From Leucobacter luti (GTDB lineage Bacteria > Actinomycetota > Actinomycetes > Actinomycetales > Microbacteriaceae), in the NCBI RefSeq assembly GCF_019464495.1, contig NZ_CP080492.1, positions 2,170,001-2,234,000 of the forward strand: DNA of 64,000 nucleotides, written 5' to 3'. Made by a program: the position numbers and the translations under genes. The notes beneath the pieces are model-generated. The model saw nothing but the letters and a program-made list of their open reading frames with translations, was not told the origin of the DNA and made no database searches. The stretch's first letter is position 1, and each line of letters starts with the position of its first letter. Positions 24,530 to 32,365 of this stretch are shown piece after piece.

Positions 24530-27228
24530 CCCATCCAACTCCACCCAAGACCCAGGTGCTCGGAGTGCCTACTCCGCTCGGCCAGCAGCGTCAACGCCCA
24601 GCGTTCCTGCGCCGTTTTCTTGCCCAACCCGCGACGCTCCTGTCGCTCGCTTGGCTACTCATCGTGGTCCTGTGCGCTGTGTTCGCAAGCGCGCTCGCGC
24701 CATACGATCCGCTGGAAAACCAGTTCACGCCGGACGCACTCCTGCAAGGACCGAGTGCTGAGCACTGGCTCGGCACGGACGATAATGGCCGCGACGTTCT
24801 GAGTCGCATGATCTTCGGGGCGCGGATCGCGCTACTGGTTGGTCTCGGTTCCGTGCTCATCGCGATTCTGATCGGTGTGCCGATTGGTCTGCTACTCGGG
24901 TACCGTGGCGGCTGGTGGGATCGCATCGGAACGCGCTTCGTGGACATTCTTGATGCCCTACCGGGCCTGCTCGTCGCGGTCGCGGTGATCGCTATCCTCG
25001 GACGCGGACTGCCGGCGCTCATGCTCGCGATTGGACTGATTTTCGCGATGAACTTTGCCAGGATGACGCGTGCAATCACGCTGACCGAACGCGGCAAGAT
25101 GTATATCGATGCTGCGAAAGTCTCGGGGCTGCGCGAGGTGTCCATCCTGTTTCAGCAGATTCTGCCGAACCTCATTGGGCCGCTCGTGATCCAGGGTGCA
25201 GTGCTCACCGGATCTGCGATCATCATCGAATCGATGCTGAGCTTCCTCGGTATTGGGCTGCAATCCGCTGTTCCCTCATGGGGCGGTCTGCTGGGTCTTG
25301 CTGCTGCGAAGCTCGCCGTGCAGCCATTCCTCGCGATCCCGCCTGGCATCGCCATTGTGCTCACCGTGCTGTCATTCAATATGATCGGCGACGGCATCAA
25401 CGACGCGCTTGCCGGAGAGAAGCGCAAACTCGTGAGGCCCGTGAAACGTGTGGCTGGGGCGCGGACTGCGGATAGTGCCACGATCTCAGACGTTGTCAGC
25501 TCACCGGTGCTGGAGGTGCGCGATCTCGAAGTGGCGCTGAACACGCCCGAAGGCACCCGCTCGCTCGTGCGCGACGTAAATTTGACGGTGAGACGAGGCG
25601 AGATCGTTGGCCTCATTGGTGAATCGGGATCGGGGAAGTCCACACTTGCACGTGCCATACTCGGGCTGATGCAGCCGGGCATCGGTGTCGCCCGTGGTGC
25701 GATCCTTCTGGACGGCGAAGACATCGCCGGCCTCGGCGAAAAAGATCTCCGCGGGATCCGTGGCGCACGCATGGCCGCGATCTTCCAAGATCCGATGGCT
25801 TCGCTTTCTCCTGTGCATTCGGTGGGGCAGCAGCTCTGTGAGACGCTGCGCACGCACGCCAAGCTTACGAAGCCTGAAGCGCGCGCTCGCGCTGCCGAAC
25901 TGCTGACACGTGTTGGCGTGGCGAACGCGGCGCAGCGACTCGATGATTACCCACACCAGTTCTCTGGCGGTATGGCGCAGCGCGTAGCGATCGCCATTGC
26001 CATCGCGTCAAACCCCGAGCTCATCATCGCTGATGAAGCGACGAGTGCGCTCGATGTGACGACACAAGCACAAGTGCTCGATCTGTTGCTCGAGCTCCGC
26101 GACGAAATGGGGCTAAGTATTCTGTTCATCACTCACGGGCTCGGCGTTGCCGCTGAAGCGTGTGATCGTGTGGTCGTGATGTACCAAGGAGAAGTAGTTG
26201 AGACTGCCGGGGTGTGGGAGCTGTTCGACCGCCCGCAGCATGAGTACACAGCGCGGCTCCTCGCAGCGAACCCTGCACTGCATATGTCGGAGCGCGCCAC
26301 CGCTCAGGCCATGCTCGTGCGAGATGGAAATGTGTCTGGCGGTCCGCGTGCCGACGACGGTGCGGGTGACGCCGTTCCGCTCCTGCGGGTACGTGACCTC
26401 GCGCTCGCGTACCGCACGCCCACGCTGCTCGGAGGGGCGTCGAAGCCTGTTGTCGAGGGCGTGAGCTTTGATATCGCGCCGGGCGAAACGCTCGGCCTGG
26501 TAGGGGAATCCGGATCCGGCAAGTCCACCACGGGCCGTGCCATCCTGCGGCTGCTCCCCGTGGCGGGCGGCACAATTGAGTTCCAAGGCACCGATATCAC
26601 CAGCTTTGGTGCACACACGCCGTTGAGTTACCGCAAACACGTGCAGGCGGTGTTCCAGGACCCGTCGATGTCGTTGAACCCACAGCAGCCGGTTGCGGCC
26701 GCGCTCACCGCCGCGCTAGCTCGACACGGAATCGGCGACCGTGCCGAGCGGGAGCATCTCGCGGAGGTGGCGTTTGCGCAGGTGGGGCTCACGACGGACC
26801 ACCTTGCTCGGCGTCCGGCGGAGCTTTCCGGCGGACAGCAGCAGCGGGTTGCGATCGCCCGCGCCTTGGTACTGCGGCCGCAACTCGTGGTCTGCGACGA
26901 GGCAGTAAGCGCGCTTGATCTGCTTACGCAGCGCCAGATCATTGATTTGCTCGCGCAGTTGCAGGAGGAAACCGGGATCAGCTACCTCTTCATTGCGCAC
27001 GATCTGGGCCTCGTGCGCAATATTTGTGACCGGATAGCGGTCATGCGATTGGGCAAACTCGTCGAACTCGCAGGCACCGAACGATTGTTCAACGCACCGG
27101 AGCACCCCTATACGAAGCGACTGCTTGGTGCGACGCCCGCTGACCATCCGGAAGGGCGCGAGGAGCGCCGTCGGATCCGCACGGACTATGCACTCGCTCA
27201 CGCCTCAGGCCAGATTCCAACCCCGTAG
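24526..27228 (+). CDS. Fused ABC transporter: DppC-type permease plus two ATPase domains
   Basis: A 900-residue polypeptide starting at GTG inside the upstream stop. Residues 1-300 are a DppC-type permease (LGTDDNGRDVLSRMIFGARIAL and the EAA loop TLTERGKMYIDAAKVSGLRE). A short basic linker leads to a first ABC ATPase at about 327-590 (Walker A GESGSGKST at about 366, signature FSGGMAQRVAIA, Walker B LIIADEATSALD). A second ATPase follows at about 616-880 (GESGSGKST at about 660, LSGGQQQRVAIA, LVVCDEAVSALD). DppC, DppD and DppF are usually separate genes or fused in pairs; with the upstream permease and binding protein this completes one importer. Confidence 0.93.
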   Translation: MTHPTPPKTQVLGVPTPLGQQRQRPAFLRRFLAQPATLLSLAWLLIVVLCAVFASALAPYDPLENQFTPDALLQGPSAEHWLGTDDNGRDVLSRMIFGARIALLVGLGSVLIAILIGVPIGLLLGYRGGWWDRIGTRFVDILDALPGLLVAVAVIAILGRGLPALMLAIGLIFAMNFARMTRAITLTERGKMYIDAAKVSGLREVSILFQQILPNLIGPLVIQGAVLTGSAIIIESMLSFLGIGLQSAVPSWGGLLGLAAAKLAVQPFLAIPPGIAIVLTVLSFNMIGDGINDALAGEKRKLVRPVKRVAGARTADSATISDVVSSPVLEVRDLEVALNTPEGTRSLVRDVNLTVRRGEIVGLIGESGSGKSTLARAILGLMQPGIGVARGAILLDGEDIAGLGEKDLRGIRGARMAAIFQDPMASLSPVHSVGQQLCETLRTHAKLTKPEARARAAELLTRVGVANAAQRLDDYPHQFSGGMAQRVAIAIAIASNPELIIADEATSALDVTTQAQVLDLLLELRDEMGLSILFITHGLGVAAEACDRVVVMYQGEVVETAGVWELFDRPQHEYTARLLAANPALHMSERATAQAMLVRDGNVSGGPRADDGAGDAVPLLRVRDLALAYRTPTLLGGASKPVVEGVSFDIAPGETLGLVGESGSGKSTTGRAILRLLPVAGGTIEFQGTDITSFGAHTPLSYRKHVQAVFQDPSMSLNPQQPVAAALTAALARHGIGDRAEREHLAEVAFAQVGLTTDHLARRPAELSGGQQQRVAIARALVLRPQLVVCDEAVSALDLLTQRQIIDLLAQLQEETGISYLFIAHDLGLVRNICDRIAVMRLGKLVELAGTERLFNAPEHPYTKRLLGATPADHPEGREERRRIRTDYALAHASGQIPTP

Positions 27229-27289
27229 TGTGCGCCACCCCTTCCCCTCGTGCATCACGCTGAAGGTGCGCGGTGGGAGGTGGGCTGGC

Positions 27290-28045
27290 CTACGCGGCGC
27301 CGCGGGTGTGAGCCCAGACGACCGCCTGGATCCGGTCGCGCACGCCGAGCTTTTGCAGCACGTTTGATACGTGGGTTTTGATCGTGGACTCGCCGAGGAA
27401 CAGGGCGGCTGCAATCTCCGCGTTCGAGTGCCCCTGCGCGATCAGGGTCAAGACTTCGCGCTCGCGCTCTGTGAGGCCAGCGGCATCGAGCGCGGTACTG
27501 TCCCCTGCGGGCGATACTGCGGGCGATACTGCGGGTACCGCTGTGTGCGCCCCTGCTGGCACCATCGGCGGAGCACCGGGCTCGCGTAGTGCGGGATCGG
27601 CGGCAGCGGAGCGAGCGGACTGGGTGGGTGCGCCGGCGATCCGCTCAAGCACCGCCTTCGTGACATCCGGGCCGAGCAGCGCCTCGCCCCGCGCGAGCGC
27701 GTGCACCGCATCGATCAACTGTTCGGCGCGTGAGGTCTTCAGGAGGAACCCGCTGACCCCTGCCGCAAGCGCGTCAAAGAGATAGCGATCGTGCCCAAAC
27801 GTCGTCAAGATCAAGATCGCAGGTGAGGTGTCGGCCAGGATCTGCCGTGTGGCCTCGATGCCGTCCATCACGGGCATCTCCACATCCATGCAGATCACGT
27901 CGGGCCGCAGATCCCGGGCGAGCGCCACTGCTTCGGCCCCGGTCGCCGCCTCGCCCACCACTTCAAGATCGGGCTCCGACTCCAAGATGATCCGGAATCC
28001 GGAGCGCACCAGCGCCTGGTCGTCAACGAGGAGCACCCGGATCAC
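27290..28045 (-). CDS. NarL/LuxR-type response regulator
   Basis: A 251-residue two-domain regulator. The receiver (1-120) has the acidic pair VDD at the start, the phosphoacceptor Asp in [13 protein letters not shown] and Lys in FLLKTS. The C-terminal LuxR helix-turn-helix is [48 protein letters not shown]. The linker between them (about 130-185) is unusually long and rich in Ala, Pro and Val, with short repeated VSPA units. It is coupled to the histidine kinase by a four-base overlap and probably controls the divergent ABC exporter. Confidence 0.93.
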   Translation of the reverse strand: MIRVLLVDDQALVRSGFRIILESEPDLEVVGEAATGAEAVALARDLRPDVICMDVEMPVMDGIEATRQILADTSPAILILTTFGHDRYLFDALAAGVSGFLLKTSRAEQLIDAVHALARGEALLGPDVTKAVLERIAGAPTQSARSAAADPALREPGAPPMVPAGAHTAVPAVSPAVSPAGDSTALDAAGLTEREREVLTLIAQGHSNAEIAAALFLGESTIKTHVSNVLQKLGVRDRIQAVVWAHTRGAA

Positions 28046-29385
28046 GCGGTCACCTCCGACGAGTCGGATCGCGGTGCTGTGGGCGCGGGCCCAACGGCGG
28101 ACACCTCGACAGCGGGCTCAGTGAGCCCCGCGAGCGGCACACGCGCACGCACCATAAAGCCCCCGCGCTCGCGGCGTCCAGCGGAGATTTCGCCACCGAC
28201 AGCGCCGATCCGCTCGCGCATTCCGCGCAGGCCGAGCCCTGAGCCGCCGGATCGAGCCGGTGCCGCCAGGCGCTGCACCATGCCGTCGTCGCTGATTTCG
28301 ACCTCCACCGCGTCGTCGCTGAAGCGCAGCCGCACCGTGGCCTCCGCAGCGCGCCCCGCGTGTTTGCGCACGTTCGTGAGCGCCTCCTGCACCACCCGGT
28401 ACAGCGCGACATCCACAAGCAACGGGACGGGCCGCGGCTCTCCCGCAATGATCAGTGTTGTCGGCACTCCCGCGCTCTGCGACTCCGCAACCAAGGGCGA
28501 CAACTGTGCGATTCCCACGGTGGTGGATCCGTCCTCCGCTTCTGGCGTGCGGAGTGTGTGCACGAGGCGATGGAGTTCGGTCACCGCGGTGTGCGCGCTT
28601 TCCTCGACCACAGCGAGAGCCACCGACGCCCGATCCGGATCCCGCTCCTGGCTCCGCCGTGCAGCCGCGGCCTGGATCCCCATCACCGAGACATGGTGGG
28701 CCACGACGTCGTGCAGCTCGCGCGCGATCGCAACTCGATCGAGTGCAACAGCCTGCGCAGCGCTCGTCTGCCGCTCGAGTTCCAGTTCGTGGCCCTGCGC
28801 CTCGAGCATCGCCTGTGTGCGGGCCGCACGCCACGCGCGATAGCCGAACCAGAACGCGCCGCCCAGATAGAGCAGGTTGGTGATGATGCCGATCGCCGCG
28901 AACGTGGCGAATGCCGAAAATAGGCCGGAGCGCGGGAGTCCTGGGAAGGAATCTTCGGTGGATGACGAGATGATCAATGAGACCACCAGCCAGATCATGA
29001 TTGCGCAGGTCGCGCCGATCAGCGTCCACATCGCCGCGCTTCGGTTCCGCTCCCACGCACCGACGGTATAGAGGGCAAGGAACAAACAAATGTTCACAAT
29101 TAAGAGCTCGGGTACCGCGAACTGACCGCACACGAAGAACCCGATCGTCACCACAATCGCCACCGGAATCGGAGCGACCCGGCGCAGCGCAAGCGGCAGC
29201 GTACACAGGCCCAGGCCGAGCACCGACACCCACAGGGGGGCCGGCTCTTCGAGGATCCCGGTGCGCGCATAGAGCAGCGCTGTCGTCGTGGCACCGAACG
29301 CCAGCACGAGCGCAATGAGCACATCGGTGCGCAGTTGCTCACGGTTGGGACGTGGCCGCGCCCACTCGACCGGGTGTTCTGTCAT
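28042..29385 (-). CDS. Sensor histidine kinase (DesK/HisKA_3 type)
   Basis: A 447-residue membrane kinase. The first 180 residues hold several transmembrane segments without a large outer domain. The dimerisation and phosphoacceptor box is [18 protein letters not shown], and a HATPase_c domain follows with N-box [12 protein letters not shown] and G-box [13 protein letters not shown]. Such kinases with mostly buried sensors usually detect membrane stress or cell-envelope drugs. It is divergent from an ABC-2 exporter, the normal pairing for this class. Confidence 0.92.
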   Translation of the reverse strand: MTEHPVEWARPRPNREQLRTDVLIALVLAFGATTTALLYARTGILEEPAPLWVSVLGLGLCTLPLALRRVAPIPVAIVVTIGFFVCGQFAVPELLIVNICLFLALYTVGAWERNRSAAMWTLIGATCAIMIWLVVSLIISSSTEDSFPGLPRSGLFSAFATFAAIGIITNLLYLGGAFWFGYRAWRAARTQAMLEAQGHELELERQTSAAQAVALDRVAIARELHDVVAHHVSVMGIQAAAARRSQERDPDRASVALAVVEESAHTAVTELHRLVHTLRTPEAEDGSTTVGIAQLSPLVAESQSAGVPTTLIIAGEPRPVPLLVDVALYRVVQEALTNVRKHAGRAAEATVRLRFSDDAVEVEISDDGMVQRLAAPARSGGSGLGLRGMRERIGAVGGEISAGRRERGGFMVRARVPLAGLTEPAVEVSAVGPAPTAPRSDSSEVTA

Positions 29386-29421
29386 GGGTCAAGCGTAAGC
29401 GCGTTCCGGTCTCCCCACCTC

Positions 29422-29458
29422 CACCCGCAGGGGGAGTGCGTTCACCCGCCAGGGGGAG
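29422..29458. promoter_or_regulatory. Direct repeat, likely response-regulator binding site
   Basis: CACCCGCAGGGGGAG (29422-29436) and CACCCGCCAGGGGGAG (29443-29458) repeat with a 21-base period, two helical turns, in the 122-bp region between the kinase and ABC exporter genes. Each copy is also partly palindromic. Tandem sites of this kind suit a dimeric NarL-type regulator. Confidence 0.6.
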
Positions 29459-29507
29459 GTAGCCCACCCCACCGCAGCAATAGCGTGGACGCAACGAAAG
29501 GAACGTG

Positions 29508-30406
29508 ATGATCGATATCTCAGGCATCACCCGCAGCTACGGCGAGCGCCGAGTGCTCGACGGGGTCAGCTTCACCGTGCAGGGCGGACGTATGACCGGG
29601 TTCGTTGGCGGCAACGGCGCTGGCAAGACCACCACGATGCGGATCATCCTCGGGGTGCTTGCCGCGGACGAGGGCACGGTCAGCCTGAACGGCAGCCCGA
29701 TTACCGCCGCCGATCGTGCACGCTTCGGCTACATGCCGGAGGAGCGCGGGCTCTACCCAAAGATGGCCGTGCTCGAGCAGCTCGTGTACCTCGGTCGGCT
29801 CCACGGCATGGATGCCGCCGCGGCCAAGTCCTCCGCGACGAGCCTGCTCGAACGGCTTGGCCTCACCGAGCGCGCGAACGACACGCTCGAGAGCCTGTCG
29901 CTCGGCAACCAACAGCGCGCCCAGATTGCGGCCGCGCTGGTCCACGAACCGACCGCCCTGGTGCTGGATGAGCCGTTCTCCGGCCCGACCCAATGGCCGT
30001 CGAGGTAGTGCTCGGAGTGCTCCGCGACTACGCGGCGCAGGGCGCACCCGTGTTGTTCTCTTCGCACCAGCTCGATATCGTCGAGCGGCTCTGCGACGAC
30101 GTCGTGGTGATCGGCGACGGCAAGATCCGCGCCCACGGCTCCCGCGAAGAGCTCCGTGCCGCGCACTCCGGGCGCAGCTTCGAACTCGAGTTGCACGGTC
30201 CAGGAGCAGACGCCGGCTGGGTGCGTGAACAGGCCGGAATTACCGTGGCCCATCTCGACGGCGGCTTTGTCCGCTTCGACGCCGAAACCGATCAGGCCGC
30301 GCAGGCCGTCCTCGCGTGTGCCGTGCAACAGTCCGACACCACGGTGCGCAGCTTCGCTCCCGTCACCCCGTCCCTCGCCCAGATCTTCAAGGAGGTCGTC
30401 CGATGA
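29508..30406 (+). pseudogene. ABC-2 exporter ATPase, interrupted by a one-base deletion
   Basis: The N-terminal part (29508-30008) has Walker A GGNGAGKTT, signature LSLGNQQRAQIAAAL and Walker B ALVLDEPFSG. The family's D-loop then reads SGLDPMAVEV, but here one base (a T of a CTC Leu codon) is missing at about 29985. The frame moves and stops at 30006. The rest continues in another frame from 29993 (MAVEVVLGVLRDYA... LFSSHQLDIVERLCDDVVVI) to a stop that overlaps the permease start. Repairing one base gives a protein of about 300 residues. It is either a recent inactivation or a sequencing error. GAAAGGA precedes the ATG. Confidence 0.88.
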
Positions 30407-31527
30407 GCACTCCACACCTCACCACGTCGAACGCGACACATCGGCAGTTGAGTGGCCCTCAGGCGGCATGGATCGTCGCCGAACGTGAGATCACCACGCG
30501 CCTGCGCTCGAAAGCGTTCCTCATTTCGACTGGAATCCTGCTGCTCGTCGTCCTCGCCGGCGTCGTCATTGGCGGGCTGGTCTCGCAGAGCGGTGGGCTC
30601 GGCGGCGCCACGAAAGTCGCCACGGTCGGCTCGGCAGCGACGGGGCTCGACACGGCAAGCTTCGAACTGAGCGCCGTGCCGGATCGTGCGGCGGCCGAGC
30701 AGCTCGTGCGCGACGGCGACGTTGAGGCAGCGGTGGTTCCTGGTGGCGACACCGCGATCGATCTCACCATCATCGCGAACGACGATGCCCCGGTAGACCT
30801 GATTCAGGCGCTCTCCGCCGCGCCCACGATCGAACTGCTCGATCCGAGCGGCACCAGTTTCATGGCCGGCTACCTGATCGCCATGGGATTCGGCATGGTG
30901 TTCTACATGATCGCGATGACCTTCGGCGTGACAATCGCACAGAGCGTGGTCGAAGAGAAGCAGACCAGGATCGTTGAAATCCTGCTCGCCACGGTGTCCG
31001 CCCGCACGATGCTCGCGGGCAAGATCCTCGGCAACAGCATTCTTGCGCTGGGCACGGTGGTCGCGATCCTCGCACTCGCCGCAGTGGGGATGCTCGCGAC
31101 CGGCCAGGACATCCTGCTCGGTGAGCTCGGTACCGCGCTGATCTGGTTCGGCATCCTCTTCGCCTTCGGATTCGTGTTGCTCGCCGCAATGTATGCCGCG
31201 ACGGCCGCGCTCGTATCGCGCCAGGAAGACATTGGCTCGGTGACAAGCCCGGTGATGATGCTCGTGATGATCCCGTTCTTCCTGATCATCTTCTTGTTTG
31301 AGAACCCGGTCGCCCTCGCGGTGATGAGCTATGTCCCGTTCTCGGCACCGACCGCGATGCCCATGCGTTTGTACCTCGGCACCGCAGAATGGTGGGAGCC
31401 ATTCGTGTCACTCGGGATCCTCGCCGCTACGATCGCTGGCGTTCTCTGGATCGGCTCGCGAATCTACAGCAACTCGATCCTGCGCACCGGCACCCGTGTG
31501 AAGCTCGGCGACGCGCTGAGGGGCTAG
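30403..31527 (+). CDS. ABC-2 type exporter permease (NatB-like)
   Basis: A 374-residue membrane protein: one helix near residue 35-55 (AFLISTGILLLVVLAGVVIGGLV), an outer domain of about 120 residues, then five or six C-terminal helices including the QSVVEEKQTRIVEILLATVSARTMLAGKILG segment typical of NatB/YhaP permeases. With the ATPase it would export sodium, lipids or antimicrobial compounds. The ATG overlaps the ATPase stop by four bases, so its translation depends on ribosomes finishing the damaged upstream frame. Confidence 0.9.
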   Translation: MSTPHLTTSNATHRQLSGPQAAWIVAEREITTRLRSKAFLISTGILLLVVLAGVVIGGLVSQSGGLGGATKVATVGSAATGLDTASFELSAVPDRAAAEQLVRDGDVEAAVVPGGDTAIDLTIIANDDAPVDLIQALSAAPTIELLDPSGTSFMAGYLIAMGFGMVFYMIAMTFGVTIAQSVVEEKQTRIVEILLATVSARTMLAGKILGNSILALGTVVAILALAAVGMLATGQDILLGELGTALIWFGILFAFGFVLLAAMYAATAALVSRQEDIGSVTSPVMMLVMIPFFLIIFLFENPVALAVMSYVPFSAPTAMPMRLYLGTAEWWEPFVSLGILAATIAGVLWIGSRIYSNSILRTGTRVKLGDALRG

Positions 31528-31548
31528 CTCCCGCGCGTGAACGTGAGT

Positions 31549-31603
31549 GATGGGCCTCAGCTGACTCCTCCCCGTCCGGGGAAGTCGCCAGCTGGGGCCC
31601 ATC
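31549..31603. terminator. Hairpin terminator after the exporter operon
   Basis: Left arm 31549-31573 and right arm 31578-31603 pair over about 25 bp with a few mismatches and a GTCC loop; flanking CGTGAA/TTCACG extends the pairing. A CTCTTT follows. The arms resemble those of the hairpin at 4075-4129 (GATG start, CCAG-TGG core, CTTCCCC end). Confidence 0.75.
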
Positions 31604-31612
31604 GCTCTTTCA

Positions 31613-31720
31613 CGGGTCATTGCTGTCCTCCGAGTCCTCGCTCTCCCCGGAGTCGTCGCTGTCTCCCGAGTCGTTGCTGTCTCCCGAGTCGTCGTTGTCT
31701 CCCGAATCCTCGCGGTGGGG
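31613..31720. repeat. 18-bp tandem repeat, about six copies
   Basis: Units of 18 bases with consensus CGAGTCGTCGCTGTCTCC run from 31613 to 31720, the first and last being the most diverged. The array starts directly after the exporter terminator and ends about 50 bases before cdd. On the minus strand it reads as Asp/Ser repeats, but that frame overlaps the terminator and lacks a start signal. Confidence 0.8.
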
Positions 31721-31758
31721 TTGGGGTGAGGAGCTGGGGTGGGCCGGGAGCATCGGGG

Positions 31759-31774
31759 TAGCCTGGACGGCATG
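31759..31774 (+). promoter_or_regulatory. -10 element with a leaderless cdd start
   Basis: TAGCCT at 31759-31764 lies seven bases before the ATG at 31772, the distance from a -10 hexamer to a transcription start. The mRNA would thus begin at the start codon itself, and no Shine-Dalgarno sequence is visible. Confidence 0.5.
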
Positions 31775-32263
31775 AGCGAGAGCGTGAAGCCGCAGGCTGG
31801 TGCTGGTGCTGGTGCTGGTGCTGGTGCTGGTGCTGGTGCTGGTGCCGGATCGGGTCTGATCTCGATCGACTGGGACGCCCTGCGCGTTGCGGCGCTCGCC
31901 GCAACGACGCACGCCTACGCTCCGTACTCAGGGCTCGCGGTGGGCTGCGCGGCGCTGGTCACCGACGGCCGGGTGATTTCCGGCTGCAATGTGGAGAATG
32001 CGAGCTATGGAGTCACCCTGTGTGCCGAGTGCACGATGATCGGGGAACTGCACATGGGCGGTGGTGGCCAGCTCGTCGCGTTCGTGTGCGTTGACGGATC
32101 CGGTACCTCTCTGACTCCGTGCGGGCGTTGCCGCCAGGTGCTCTATGAAGCCGCGGCCCCGGGCATGCTGCTCGAGACGGGAGCCGGATTCCGCACGATC
32201 GATGAACTGCTGCCCGAGGCTTTCGGCCCGGCTTCGCTGCCGACGCCTCTCGACGATGCGTGA
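31772..32263 (+). CDS. cdd: Cytidine deaminase with an N-terminal Ala-Gly repeat
   Basis: A 163-residue protein. Residues after about 32 form a normal homotetrameric cytidine deaminase: YAPYSGLAVGCAAL, GCNVENASYGVTLCAE (zinc Cys and catalytic Glu) and LTPCGRCRQVL (two zinc Cys). It converts cytidine or deoxycytidine to uridine for pyrimidine salvage. Between the start MSESVKPQ and the core lies (Ala-Gly)9, encoded by eight perfect GCTGGT hexamers (31796-31843) plus GCCGGA. Such a repeat changes length in whole codons by slippage, so the tail is probably variable between strains but harmless to the frame. Confidence 0.92.
   Translation: MSESVKPQAGAGAGAGAGAGAGAGAGSGLISIDWDALRVAALAATTHAYAPYSGLAVGCAALVTDGRVISGCNVENASYGVTLCAECTMIGELHMGGGGQLVAFVCVDGSGTSLTPCGRCRQVLYEAAAPGMLLETGAGFRTIDELLPEAFGPASLPTPLDDA
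31796..31843 (+). repeat. (GCTGGT)8 microsatellite in cdd
   Basis: Eight perfect copies of GCTGGT encode the Ala-Gly tract of cytidine deaminase. Perfect hexanucleotide runs of this length are uncommon in bacterial coding DNA and prone to slipped-strand mispairing. Confidence 0.92.
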
Positions 32264-32365
32264 TCGGTGGGCGCACCTCGCGGCACTCAGCCGCGGAGAC
32301 GTCGAACGCTCAGCACCCATCGAATCACTGCACTGAGTGTCAGTCCCAAGGAGTAGTCTGTCTCG

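Noticed and set aside
31610..31912. Minus-strand frame with Asp/Ser repeats and a Thr/Ser tract, resembling a surface repeat protein
   Set aside because: It is the complement of the 18-bp repeat plus the cdd microsatellite, crosses the terminator region and has no start signal.
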